64,000 bases of DNA from Aldehydirespirator sp965221215 (GTDB lineage Bacteria > Actinomycetota > Acidimicrobiia > Acidimicrobiales > Aldehydirespiratoraceae): assembly GCA_965221215.1 (NCBI GenBank), contig OZ244872.1:868001-932000 (forward strand), written 5' to 3'. Made by a program: the position numbers and the translations under genes. Below are positions 32,264-40,756 of this stretch, in pieces. The number at the start of each line of letters is the position of its first letter. The first letter of the stretch is position 1. Under the pieces are notes generated by a model, which saw only the letters and a list, made by a program, of their open reading frames with translations, was not told where the DNA came from and did not search any database.

Positions 32264-34084
32264 CTAGCCCTCGATCCACGTGTCGTTGTAGTACGGGTAG
32301 AGGTTCCACACGAACGGCTGCCAGCCGTGCACCTTGTTGTTGTGCACGAAGGTGGCGTTCTGGTTCATGATCGGCAGGTACGGCAGCTGCTCGGCCCAGG
32401 CCAGCTGGAACTCCGACGATGCGGCCTGGGCCTCGGCCTCGGTGCCCGACTGCTGCCACGCCGCGATGGCGTCGTCGATGCGGGGCTCGACCGCGTGCGA
32501 GAAGTTGGGCACCGGGATGGTGGCCGACCATCCGAACAGGATGAGCACATCGAGGGGGATGGGCCACAGCCAGAAGAACAGCGACATCTCAACGGAGTCG
32601 CGTCCCGGCTGGCTCTGCTCGGTGAAGGCCAGGCCGCGGTCCACCACGTTGAGGTTGGCCCTCACGCCGACCTTGGCGAACTGGGCCGACACCGCGGCGG
32701 CCACGTTCTTCTGCACCGACTCGTCCTCGACCAGGTAGCGGAACTCGAAGCGGACACCGTCGCGCACCCGCACGCCGTCGTCGCCCATCACCCAGCCGGC
32801 CTCGTCGAGCTTCTGGTTGGCCAGATCCACGTCGAACTGGTTGAACTGCTCCACCGCCGGGTCGTACTGGCGGTCGGTGGTGGGGAACGGCCCGTAGGTG
32901 GCCGCGCCGTTGCCGGCCAGGATGGCGTTGACCATCCCCTCGCGGTCGAGCGAGTGCGACAGCCCCTGGCGGGTGAGCACGTCGCCGAACAGCTCGTCGT
33001 AGTCGCGGTTCATGGCCAGGTGGAAGCCCGACCACTCCGGATGGCGGATCACCGTGAGGTCCGAGTTGTTCTCCAGCCGCGAGATGTCGATGTGGGCCGG
33101 GTTGATCAGCGTGTCGATGTCGCCGTTCTCGATCTGGGTGGCCCGCTGGCCCTCCTCGGTGATGACCGTCCAGCGGATGCCGTCGAGGTAGGCCGGACCC
33201 TTGTTCTCGAAGAACGGGGTGTTCGAGCCGGGGTAGTCGGCCCAGCGGCTCACCGACACATGGCTGCCCGGCACCCACTCCTCGTGGGTGAACGGCCCGG
33301 TGCCGTCGGCGAACTCGGTGCCGTAGCTCGACTCGGGGTTGAGGGAGCCGTCGGCGTTGAGGGTGCTGTCCTTCCAGGTGTTGATGTTGAGGATGCGCCA
33401 GTAGCCGGTCTTGTGGGGGCCGAGCGCGCCGATCCACGGGTTCTTCATCTTCATGACGACGGTGTTGCCGTCGGCTTCGTAGGTGTCGACCGGAGCGGCC
33501 AGCCCGGCGATGAAGCTGTAGGCCTGCACCGAGCGGTAGAACTCGGCCACCATCTCGGCATCGACGGTGCCGCCGGAGTGCGAGAGCTTGCCATCGGGGA
33601 TGTCGAAGGTGTAGGTGAGGCCGTCGTCGGAGACGGAGTAGCCCGAGGCGAACTGGGGCACGTCGGCACCCGACGGGTCGTTGGACAAGATCGCCTCGTA
33701 GATGGCGAAGAAGGCCGGGTCGTACCAGTTGGTGGTGAGCGGGTCGTGCTTGGACACGTCGCGGTTGTAGCCCTCCCGCAGGGTGCCGCCCTGGGTGGGG
33801 CCGCCGGCGTCGGCCGGCTCGGCGGGCGCCGCGGTGGTGGCCGGGGCGGTGTCGTCGTCGCTGTCGGCCGGCTCGGCGGGCGCGGCGGTGGTGGCCGGGG
33901 CGGCGGCCCCGTCGTCGCCGTCGTCTCCGCAGGCGGCCAGGATGCTGGCTGCGGCGGCCACGCCGATGCCCGACAGGCCGAGGCGCTTCATGAACGCCCG
34001 GCGGTCCAGCTGGCTGGCCTGGTACTGGTCGGCGAGGTCGGCGACCTCCGGTCCGTACTCGTCCCTAATCCATGAAGTCCCCAT
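32264..34084 (-). CDS. Peptide/solute-binding lipoprotein (SBP family 5)
   Basis: 606 aa. Tat-like RRAFMKRLGLSG at residues 28-39 leading into a hydrophobic stretch and lipobox ILAAC, so probably a Tat-exported lipoprotein. The mature start is an acidic/Ala-Pro-Thr linker holding a duplicated 18-residue unit (APATTAAPAEPAD twice; 54-bp offset at 33809 and 33863). The rest is the family 5 fold (GGTLREGY, YDPAFFAIYEAI, YTFDIPDGKLSHSG). It delivers peptides or similar ligands to the permeases encoded downstream. First gene of the operon, with a promoter candidate at 34155-34183. Confidence 0.92.
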   Translation of the reverse strand: MGTSWIRDEYGPEVADLADQYQASQLDRRAFMKRLGLSGIGVAAAASILAACGDDGDDGAAAPATTAAPAEPADSDDDTAPATTAAPAEPADAGGPTQGGTLREGYNRDVSKHDPLTTNWYDPAFFAIYEAILSNDPSGADVPQFASGYSVSDDGLTYTFDIPDGKLSHSGGTVDAEMVAEFYRSVQAYSFIAGLAAPVDTYEADGNTVVMKMKNPWIGALGPHKTGYWRILNINTWKDSTLNADGSLNPESSYGTEFADGTGPFTHEEWVPGSHVSVSRWADYPGSNTPFFENKGPAYLDGIRWTVITEEGQRATQIENGDIDTLINPAHIDISRLENNSDLTVIRHPEWSGFHLAMNRDYDELFGDVLTRQGLSHSLDREGMVNAILAGNGAATYGPFPTTDRQYDPAVEQFNQFDVDLANQKLDEAGWVMGDDGVRVRDGVRFEFRYLVEDESVQKNVAAAVSAQFAKVGVRANLNVVDRGLAFTEQSQPGRDSVEMSLFFWLWPIPLDVLILFGWSATIPVPNFSHAVEPRIDDAIAAWQQSGTEAEAQAASSEFQLAWAEQLPYLPIMNQNATFVHNNKVHGWQPFVWNLYPYYNDTWIEG

Positions 34085-34154
34085 GGGGATCCCCCTTACT
34101 TTCCAGAGTGAACCTGCGGCCGAAACAGGTGACAGCTCCGGCCGGAACCGTGAC

Positions 34155-34183
34155 TGTATACCAAATAGTCAGACACCGACCAA
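34155..34183 (-). promoter_or_regulatory. Putative promoter of the peptide-importer operon
   Basis: On the minus strand TTGGTC (34183-34178), 17 bp, then TATACA (34160-34155), about 70 bp upstream of the binding-protein ATG. The rest of the 373-bp gap between this operon and the divergent DUF3800 gene (34085-34457) shows no ORF; it holds the hairpin at 34414 and otherwise nothing I can assign. Confidence 0.4.
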
Positions 34184-34413
34184 TCGCAGCCGCCACCGTC
34201 GGCAGAAGACCGGCGACTGAGCAGATCAGGATCCCGTGGCGAGCCGCCCCTCTGCTACGGCCGAGGGGCGGTTGATGGGTTGAAGGGATTGTGCCGGGAA
34301 GGACTCGGTACATGAGGCTTGTGTTCGTGTCAAGTTCCGTGTATGTTCGTGCCCTCAGCGGAGAGGACCGACGAGATGGTTCCGTGAGCTTGCTCCTCTG
34401 CTGACTCGCAGAA

Positions 34414-34437
34414 CGTGCCCCGCTTCGGCGGGGCACG
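34414..34437 (+). promoter_or_regulatory. Perfect hairpin with TTCG loop upstream of DUF3800 gene
   Basis: CGTGCCCCGC (34414-34423), TTCG, GCGGGGCACG (34428-34437): a 10-bp stem with a UUCG tetraloop, ending 20 bases before the TTG start. There is no T-run, so it is more likely an mRNA 5' stabiliser or attenuator than a terminator. Confidence 0.55.
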
Positions 34438-34457
34438 GACGCGAGGGGAGGTCTGAC

Positions 34458-35216
34458 TTGTATCTGTGCTTTGTCGATGAGTCCGGGACGCACGGCGGCA
34501 GCCCCGTGCTTGTGGTGGGCGGGATCATCGTCCACGAGGAGGATGTCTGGCACCTGCAGCAGCGCCTTGACTCGTTCCTGTTCAAGAAGCTCGATCCCCT
34601 CGGCCACGACCACACCGAGTTCGAGCTCCACGCAATCGAGCTGCGACAAGGCACGAAGCAGTGGGCAGATGTTGGGGGGAACGACCGCCGCCGGATCCTG
34701 GCGGGCGCCTACGGCGCGCTGGCCGGCTACGCCCCGGTGAATCCCGCTTTGCCGTGGCGCCTCATCGGAGCTGTCATGGAACGCGACCCTTGTGGCCAGA
34801 AGCTTCGGGCGTATGAGCTTGTGACGAAGAAGTTCGACGACTTCGTGGATCGCATGAGTCACGGCGGCCAGCAGCAACGAGGGTTGATCGTCCATGATCG
34901 CAGCAGCGTCGAAGGCGCTTTGCATGACTGGACGAATCGGTGGCGCGTCGCCAGCAGTTCATTGGGTCGTCTGAGGAATCTTGCTGATGTGCCACTGTTC
35001 GCCGATTCCCGGGCCACCAGAGCGCTTCAGGCCGCTGATCTCGTCGCCTACGCCCTGTACCGGTACTACTCGAGACCGGGCGGAACGCACGACGAGCGAT
35101 ACATCCGTCGCCTCTGGCCGCAATTCGACGCCGATGATGGTCGGATGCACGGCCTCATCCACGACAGTTCGTACTTCCACCGGTGCGGCTGCCCCGCCTG
35201 CACAAGCCGTAGATGA
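34458..35216 (+). CDS. DUF3800 protein
   Basis: 252 aa. The N-terminal YLCFVDESGTHGG (normally YIDESG) and the later FADSRATRALQAADLVAYALYRYY segment define DUF3800, a predicted RNase H-like fold with acidic residues (D7, E8 and the C-terminal D/E cluster). Such genes are scattered singly and in mobile or defence contexts; the function is unknown. The TTG start follows GGGGAGG at seven bases and gives the family N-terminus. Two CxxC-like cysteines close the protein (RCGCPAC). Convergent with the C45 gene, 10 bp apart. Confidence 0.85.
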   Translation: MYLCFVDESGTHGGSPVLVVGGIIVHEEDVWHLQQRLDSFLFKKLDPLGHDHTEFELHAIELRQGTKQWADVGGNDRRRILAGAYGALAGYAPVNPALPWRLIGAVMERDPCGQKLRAYELVTKKFDDFVDRMSHGGQQQRGLIVHDRSSVEGALHDWTNRWRVASSSLGRLRNLADVPLFADSRATRALQAADLVAYALYRYYSRPGGTHDERYIRRLWPQFDADDGRMHGLIHDSSYFHRCGCPACTSRR

Positions 35217-35226
35217 GCCGGACTCG

Positions 35227-36039
35227 TCAGGGGTTTGTGAGGGTGGCTTGGACTGAGGGGTAGGCGGCTCGGAACTTTGTTGCGGCGGGGTTGGACCAGT
35301 GGTCGCCGACGGGCACGGTCAGTTCGATGCGGGCCGGGTTGGAGCAGGGTTGGCCTTGGGCTACTTGCAGGGCGGTGGTGTTGTTGGTGCGTCGCAGCAC
35401 GTAGGAGTACACCGTCCGGTAGCCCCGGTGGTTGCAGATCCCGGTGTCGCCGTCGTCGTGGGAGCGCTGCAGGGCGGCGATGTCGTCGATGTTGGCGGCC
35501 TCGTCCAGGCGGCTCTGGGCTGCGGCCAGCCGCTTGTGGGTGGTCTCGGTGTCGTCGTCTTCGGGATGGGGACCGGTGGCGACATGGTGGTTGGAGCGGG
35601 CTGTCGGGCCGGTGAGCGCGGTGGCGTGGATGCGGTCGCCCCGCACCTCTACCGCGGCTGCGCCCTCGTTGTCGATCATGATCAGGTTGGCCCACAGGTA
35701 GGGCCGTGCCTCGACCGCTTGGCGCACTGCGGCCACCGCCGAGTCGATGCCGGTGCCGTGGCGCAGGGCGATCTCGGTGAGCTCGTCGTAGTTGGCGTGG
35801 CCCTCCAGGGTGCGCACGTTGGAGTCGCAGCACAGCAGCCCGTGCTCGTTGGCGCCGATGGAGAACCCGGAGAACTCATCGGCGTCGGGGTCGGTGCCGG
35901 CCCAGGTGGACACGCCCCGCACCCCGAACACGCCGGGTTCGGTGACGAGCCGGTCGTCGAAGTGGACCCGGCCGAAGTCCTTGTTCTTGAACAGCAGGTA
36001 GTCGCCGTCGCCGAGTCTCAGCACTCCGGTCGTGCACAT
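35227..36039 (-). CDS. Ntn-hydrolase of the C45/acyltransferase type
   Basis: 270 aa. Begins MCTTGV, so removal of Met exposes Cys2 as N-terminal nucleophile. LLFKNKDFGR, GVRGVSTWAG, GFSIGANEHGLLCCDSNVRT and ANLIMIDNEGAAAVEV follow the pattern of AAT-like and choloylglycine-like hydrolases. A C-terminal third with HRGYRTVYSYVLRR fits. It would hydrolyse or transfer a small amide; substrate unknown. It has no signal peptide, so acts in the cytosol. Its start lies 38 bp from the divergent dehydrogenase start. Confidence 0.75.
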   Translation of the reverse strand: MCTTGVLRLGDGDYLLFKNKDFGRVHFDDRLVTEPGVFGVRGVSTWAGTDPDADEFSGFSIGANEHGLLCCDSNVRTLEGHANYDELTEIALRHGTGIDSAVAAVRQAVEARPYLWANLIMIDNEGAAAVEVRGDRIHATALTGPTARSNHHVATGPHPEDDDTETTHKRLAAAQSRLDEAANIDDIAALQRSHDDGDTGICNHRGYRTVYSYVLRRTNNTTALQVAQGQPCSNPARIELTVPVGDHWSNPAATKFRAAYPSVQATLTNP

Positions 36040-36077
36040 GGTGTCCCCCGTTGGCGCCGCGCTCTAGCCTCGGCCCG

Positions 36078-37088
36078 ATGCGGGCCATGGTAATGACCGA
36101 GCGCCCCGACGGCCGCTCACGCCAGCCGCTGAGGCCTCAGGAGCTGGCCCAGCCCCAGCCGACGGGACCTTTCGATGTGGTTGTTCGGGTGGCGGCCGCC
36201 GGGGTGTGCCGCAGCGACCTGCACATTCTGATGGGGGAGCTGCCGGTGGAGGTGCCCCATGTGCTCGGACACGAGAACAGCGGCTGGGTGCACGCGGTGG
36301 GGTCGATGGTGTCCACCGTCGAGGTGGGGCAGGCCGTGCTGTGCTATCCGTTTGTCTCGGACGGGTTGAGCGGCCCCGAGCGCCGGGGCGTCGACTCGGC
36401 TGCGCCCCGCCGGCGCACACCCGGCATGGACTGCCCCGGCGGCTACGCCGAGTACCTGCTGGCAACGGAGCGGTCGCTGGTGCCGCTGCCCGACGATGCC
36501 GATCTGGCCGCCATGGCCACCCTTACCGACGCGGGACTGGCCGCCTACCGGGCCTGCCGCAAGGCCACCGCCGCTCTCGGTCCCGGCAATCTGGCGGTGG
36601 TGATGGGCATCGGCGGTCTCGGCCACCTCGCGGTGCAGATCCTGCGGGCGTTCTCCGCGGCCCGGATCCTGGCCGTCGACACCCGGCCCGAGGCCAGGGA
36701 CTTGGCACTGGCCTGCGGAGCGCACGCCGCCTGCTCACCCGCCGAGTTCGGCGAGGCCGCCGGATCGCAGGCCGACGCCGTCGTCGACTTCGTGGGATCC
36801 GACGAGTCGGCCGCGGCCGCCCTGGCCAGCCTGGGCTTCGGTGGGTCGTACTTCGCGGTAGGCGTGGGCGGCTCGCTGTCGTCGCCGCTGCTGTCGCTGG
36901 TCGCCAACGAGACCCACATCGAGGGCGTCTACGTCGGCACCTACCCGGAGCTATTGGAGCTCACTGAACTGGCTCTGCGGGGAGACGTACGCCCCGTGGT
37001 CGTGCCCTACCCGCTGAGCGAAGCCAACCAAGCCCTGCAAGACCTGGCTGACGGCACCTTCGCAGGCCGAGCAGTCCTCATCCCCTGA
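36078..37088 (+). CDS. Zinc-type alcohol dehydrogenase lacking the structural-zinc lobe
   Basis: 336 aa, MDR superfamily. Catalytic-zinc residues are visible: C in AAGVCRSDLH, H and E in LGHENSG; NAD(P) motif GIGGLGHLAVQ near residue 175 followed by the acidic end of beta-2 (VDTR, NAD type). The structural-zinc loop, usually four cysteines near residues 90-110, here reads SDGLSGPERRGVDSAAPRRRTPGMDCPGGY with one cysteine, so that zinc is probably absent. ATG at 36078 preferred over an in-frame TTG at 36051. Substrate unknown. Confidence 0.85.
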   Translation: MRAMVMTERPDGRSRQPLRPQELAQPQPTGPFDVVVRVAAAGVCRSDLHILMGELPVEVPHVLGHENSGWVHAVGSMVSTVEVGQAVLCYPFVSDGLSGPERRGVDSAAPRRRTPGMDCPGGYAEYLLATERSLVPLPDDADLAAMATLTDAGLAAYRACRKATAALGPGNLAVVMGIGGLGHLAVQILRAFSAARILAVDTRPEARDLALACGAHAACSPAEFGEAAGSQADAVVDFVGSDESAAAALASLGFGGSYFAVGVGGSLSSPLLSLVANETHIEGVYVGTYPELLELTELALRGDVRPVVVPYPLSEANQALQDLADGTFAGRAVLIP

Positions 37089-37112
37089 TCGCATCCCCTG
37101 GCGGGCTGGTTG

Positions 37113-37691
37113 CTACCAGTCGAAGATGGTGTTCAGGGGGAAGGTGAAGCCTCTGAGGACATCGTCGCCGTCGAGGGCGTCGTCGCCTCTGAGCGTCGTC
37201 ACGGTCCGTTCGGCATGGTGGACATCGACGGTGCGAGTGTCCGGGTGCACGACCCATACAAGGCGCACGCCGTGGCTGATCCACATGCGGGCCTTGTCGT
37301 GAATCTCAAGGAGGCTGTCGGTGTGCGAACGGACCTCTACCACGAGGTCGGGAACGATCTCGGAGTAGCCAGGGATGTTGGCATCAAGCGACATCCTCTC
37401 GGCTGAGGTGAAGGCGATGTCCGGTGCTCGCACGGTGTCGGGGTCGCTCTCGAGCCAGACGCCCGCATTCACGGCCATCGTTCCCGATCGCCGAGGCCGT
37501 ACGAAGTTACACATAAAGGCACCCAAGTCCACAACGCTCTGGCCATGGTTGAACCCGGGAAGCTCCGTCTCGTGCAACATCCCTCGAATCAGTTCACCGC
37601 GCACGCCTTCACCGTGGAGACGAAGCAGGTCGTCCGCGGTCAGCAGACCCGCCTGGGAAGTTTTCTCAGCGACAGTCTCAGAAATAGCCAT
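37113..37691 (-). CDS. Uma2-family protein with altered active site
   Basis: 192 aa, paralogue of 24017-24589 with the same LLTADDLLRLHGE, VRGELIRGML, APDIAFTSAERM and KARMWISHGVRLVWVVHPDTRTVDVH segments. The E-x-K of the nuclease-type site reads VVEVRS, so the lysine is arginine; the two aspartates remain. Possibly inactive as a nuclease. ATG start. Convergent with the dehydrogenase gene, 24 bp apart. The 150 bp upstream hold no gene. Confidence 0.82.
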   Translation of the reverse strand: MAISETVAEKTSQAGLLTADDLLRLHGEGVRGELIRGMLHETELPGFNHGQSVVDLGAFMCNFVRPRRSGTMAVNAGVWLESDPDTVRAPDIAFTSAERMSLDANIPGYSEIVPDLVVEVRSHTDSLLEIHDKARMWISHGVRLVWVVHPDTRTVDVHHAERTVTTLRGDDALDGDDVLRGFTFPLNTIFDW

Positions 37692-37842
37692 CAGGCCTCC
37701 CGTCAGCCTGCAAAGCTACATGACAACAGGCGATGTTAAGAGGAACGTGCTGTAGTCGTTCGTAAAGGGGTCGCATGGCGCGGCCACGGTCCGTTGTTCG
37801 AGATCCGCGGCGGCAACGGCCGTCGTGCCGGCTGGCTGCCGC

Positions 37843-38820
37843 TCAGGCGGTGGGTTCCAGCCAGGCATCGGGGTGGATCACCGCGTTCATCTCGGCACCG
37901 GTGCGGGTGATGGCCTTCACCGCCACGGGACGGCCGTCGGCGGGGATGTCGAAGGGCTGCGACAGTAGCGACGTGAGGTTGGCCTCGGCGTCGGGGTCAA
38001 GGTCCTTGGCGAGGCTCTTCATCGCTGCCTTGAGACCGCTCTTGTTGCGCACGCCGTTGGGGAAGTAGGTCAGCCGGGCGATGAACGACATCGAGTCGTG
38101 GTCGGTGTCGATCATCCAGCAGTCGATGTCGGCGGTGGTGGTCTCGCGGACGGTGCCCGTGCTCGGATCGTAGGTGTCGCATCCGTTGAGCCGCACCACC
38201 AGACCGGTGCCGTCGGATGTGCGGCGAATCTCACAGTCGGGCTCTCCGAGCAGGGTGAACGTTCCGCCGTCGGTGTTCTTCGACAGTTCGGGGATCTGCA
38301 GGTCCTTGGAGCCGACCACACGATGCACTGTGCAGGTGGCGACCTTGGGTTGCACATCGGGATCGAACGCGAACCCCACCACGATCAGGTCCCCGCAGTC
38401 GGGCGTGTTCTGGCGGGCCTCGGTCGCGGCTCGCCGGACGAGTTCGGCGGTGATAGTGGCGTCGGGCGCGGCGATCATCAGCGCGGCGGCGATCTCGGTG
38501 TCGCGTCCGGGACGGGTGCATGTCACTCCGTGGGTGGCGAGGTGCGCGTCCGGCCAGCGCTCGTGGTCGATCACCTCCAGCAGGACATGGCCCGCGGAGT
38601 CACAGATCGGGGAGCGGTACAGGGCGTCGATGATGGCCCGCTCGGTGTCGGCGGCCGCAAGCCCCAGGTCACCGCTGGGTGGACCGCTGCCAGCTTCGTC
38701 CTCGGGAGAGGCGGTGCTGAAGGGCCGATATGAGTACGGCGAGTGCGACTCGACGGTGAAGGGGCTGCACAGCCGGATCCGCTTGGGCTCCTTGGTGGTT
38801 TGGTCGACGAGACGGATCAC
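37843..38820 (-). CDS. C-terminal part of a split type III-like DNA methyltransferase (Mod)
   Basis: 325 aa. Starts at GTG (38820), which overlaps the stop of the N-terminal Mod part as GTGA. The opening VIRLVDQTTKEPKRIRLCSPFTVESHSP is what follows the catalytic half in single-chain relatives (the SPFTVES segment). The rest is the target-recognition/ Res-interaction part and has no catalytic motif. Continuous reading would need a -1 shift near 38820-38830. It is either a coupled second polypeptide or the result of a frameshift; both halves are otherwise intact. Confidence 0.72.
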   Translation of the reverse strand: MIRLVDQTTKEPKRIRLCSPFTVESHSPYSYRPFSTASPEDEAGSGPPSGDLGLAAADTERAIIDALYRSPICDSAGHVLLEVIDHERWPDAHLATHGVTCTRPGRDTEIAAALMIAAPDATITAELVRRAATEARQNTPDCGDLIVVGFAFDPDVQPKVATCTVHRVVGSKDLQIPELSKNTDGGTFTLLGEPDCEIRRTSDGTGLVVRLNGCDTYDPSTGTVRETTTADIDCWMIDTDHDSMSFIARLTYFPNGVRNKSGLKAAMKSLAKDLDPDAEANLTSLLSQPFDIPADGRPVAVKAITRTGAEMNAVIHPDAWLEPTA

Positions 38821-40589
38821 GTTGTCGGGATGGGCCAGTCGGTGTTGGGATCGGCGAGGCGCCCGGCGGAGACCTTGGGCATGGTCTTGCACTCGAACCC
38901 GGCTGCTGGGTCTGCGCCGCCGTCGGTGATCTTGTGCCACGAATAGGTGGAAGTGGCGAGGTGCTGGCGGGCCACCGCTATCGCCACCCGGCTGACGTCG
39001 ATGGTGATCCAGCGCCGGCCCCATTCCTCGGCCACATCGGCAGTGACCCCGGATCCGCAAGTCGGGTCGAGCACCAAGTCGCCAGGGTCGGTGGTCATCA
39101 ACATGCAACGCTCGACTACCGCGTTAGCTACTTGCACGACATAACGCTTCTTGCCTCGAATGGATGTGACTTGGGGCCAAACATTGTCGATGCGCCGTCC
39201 GGGAACCTCGTGCGAAAACTGCTTCCAACGGAGCATCCGGCCGCTGCCTGCGAGCCGCCCCGTCCATCCGAGCCAGCAGAGTCCGCACGGTTCAGGGTCC
39301 GGACACGGCGGCGTAGCCGCCGCACGCGCGCCATTGTCGTCCGGCCCGGGGGCGCACACTGGTGCGTCTCCGTTATGGACGGAGACGCGCCATTGTCGTC
39401 CGGTTCCACAGTGATAGGAGTGACCAAGATAGCGCACTTCTCTTGTGCGGCCGGTTGTCGATGAGCCCATGGAAGTCAGGTCCATACGTCGCCACAGCTT
39501 CGTGCCCTCGGGGAGTTCCCTGTCTGCATCTTGACGCTCGGCTCCAGTCAGATTGCGTGCTTGTCCGTCTTGCTCGTCCACCATCGCGGCAATTCCGAAG
39601 AAGTTTGCGACATCGCGCTGGGTCTCCAGCGGTTCGTAGATCTGATTGAATCGGCAGTGAGTCCTTTCCTTCGCGTACCACAAGAGATACGAAGCGCTCT
39701 CGGGCAATGTCCGCGCTGATGATCCACCTGTCGGGCGCCAGGTGATGGTGGCTACTCGGTTCTCGGGGCCGAATACCTCGTCTAGCACCAGTGCCAGGCG
39801 GTGGACGTTTAGGTCGCCGATCTGCACGAACAGTGAGCCGCTGTCGGTGAGGAGCTCTCGGGCCAGCACCGCTCGCTCGTGGATGCCGTCGAGGTAGGAG
39901 TGGATGCCGTTGCGGTAACTGTCCCGGAAGGCTCGCAGCGGCGCCGTGTCGCCCACCGGCACACCGTCGAGCTTCTCGGGCGTCTCCAGCTTGGTTGTGT
40001 CGGTCTGGAAGTTCGACTTGAAGTTCTGGCCATAGGGCGGGTCGAAGTAGATCATCTGCACGCGTCCGCGCAGGCCGTCCTTGGCGATAAGCGACTGCAT
40101 CACCGCGGAGGAGTCGCCGTGGATCAGCCGGTTCTGCCAATGCCCCGAATGCTGGTACCACTCGAGTTCGGCGCCGTCGGCGTCCAGCCCGTCGAAATCG
40201 AGTTGCAGGCTCTCGGCTCCGCCGTTGCGGCGAAGTTGCTCCACCAGCAGCGAGGGGGCCACCTTCTCGCGGGTGTACAGCGGCGCGCCCGCGAAGTCGT
40301 GTCCCGCGTCGGCTTGCGAGTCGCCGTTCAGCCTCGAGGTAGCGCCCTGGCGGTCCCAGGCCAGCACCGGATGAACGCAGAGATCTCGGTCAAGATCCAC
40401 TTCGGACCGCTCGGCGGCCAACTCATAGGCACTCGCCACCGTTTCAGGCAGACGCCTCGGTGCCGTGAATCGTTCCGGTGCCCGGTCGTCGTCGCCCATC
40501 AGCGGCGCCGTCTCAGCGGTGGGCTGGTTGGACCGCGACGCTGAAGCGTGCTCGTATGAGCGAGGCTCAGACGGTGCCGGTGAGTTCAC
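38817..40589 (-). CDS. mod: Type III-like DNA methyltransferase Mod, catalytic part
   Basis: 590 aa. Beta-class order: YFDPPYGQNF (motif IV, near residue 165) before LDPTCGSGVTADVAEEWGRRW (motif I with SAM pocket, near 520), so an N6-adenine or N4-cytosine methyltransferase. Starts at GTG 40589, overlapping the stop of the interposed ORF; a later ATG (MGDDDRAPERF) is possible. Between residues ~395 and 430 is an extra Cys/Pro-rich stretch created by a 59-bp duplication. Ends PNTDWPIPTT at a TGA overlapping the next ORF. Works with Res to recognise and modify DNA. Confidence 0.85.
   Translation of the reverse strand: MNSPAPSEPRSYEHASASRSNQPTAETAPLMGDDDRAPERFTAPRRLPETVASAYELAAERSEVDLDRDLCVHPVLAWDRQGATSRLNGDSQADAGHDFAGAPLYTREKVAPSLLVEQLRRNGGAESLQLDFDGLDADGAELEWYQHSGHWQNRLIHGDSSAVMQSLIAKDGLRGRVQMIYFDPPYGQNFKSNFQTDTTKLETPEKLDGVPVGDTAPLRAFRDSYRNGIHSYLDGIHERAVLARELLTDSGSLFVQIGDLNVHRLALVLDEVFGPENRVATITWRPTGGSSARTLPESASYLLWYAKERTHCRFNQIYEPLETQRDVANFFGIAAMVDEQDGQARNLTGAERQDADRELPEGTKLWRRMDLTSMGSSTTGRTREVRYLGHSYHCGTGRQWRVSVHNGDAPVCAPGPDDNGARAAATPPCPDPEPCGLCWLGWTGRLAGSGRMLRWKQFSHEVPGRRIDNVWPQVTSIRGKKRYVVQVANAVVERCMLMTTDPGDLVLDPTCGSGVTADVAEEWGRRWITIDVSRVAIAVARQHLATSTYSWHKITDGGADPAAGFECKTMPKVSAGRLADPNTDWPIPTT
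39326..39403. repeat. 59-bp direct repeat with perfect hairpin inside mod
   Basis: GCGCCATTGTCGTCCGG occurs at 39328-39344 and 39387-39403. Between them GCGTCTCCGT (39364-39373) and ACGGAGACGC (39379-39388) form a 10-bp stem with a 5-base loop. As 59 is not a multiple of three, the two copies are read in different frames of mod. Confidence 0.8.
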
Positions 40590-40756
40590 TGCCGCCCTCC
40601 GGTGCGGTGCGCGAAGTGTGCCAGGCCTCGGGCTGAGGGCCTTCCGGCGGCGAGCGGGCGCGGCCATCTCCCGACACCGCGTGAGAAGCGTGTCGGTGGC
40701 GTTGGGGGTGTTGCTGGAGGGACGGATGAACCGCGCCCCCTCGACTGGCGCGTCAT
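40586..40756 (-). other. 56-codon ORF chained between res and mod
   Basis: ATG overlaps the res stop (ATGA) and its TGA overlaps the mod GTG (GTGA). The peptide starts MTRQSRGRGSSVPPATPPTP and is Arg/Pro/Gly-rich, with no recognised domain and a composition expected from high-GC noise. Its interest is position only: it links res and mod by 4-nt overlaps, as the 21773 and 31075 mini-ORFs do elsewhere. Confidence 0.4.
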
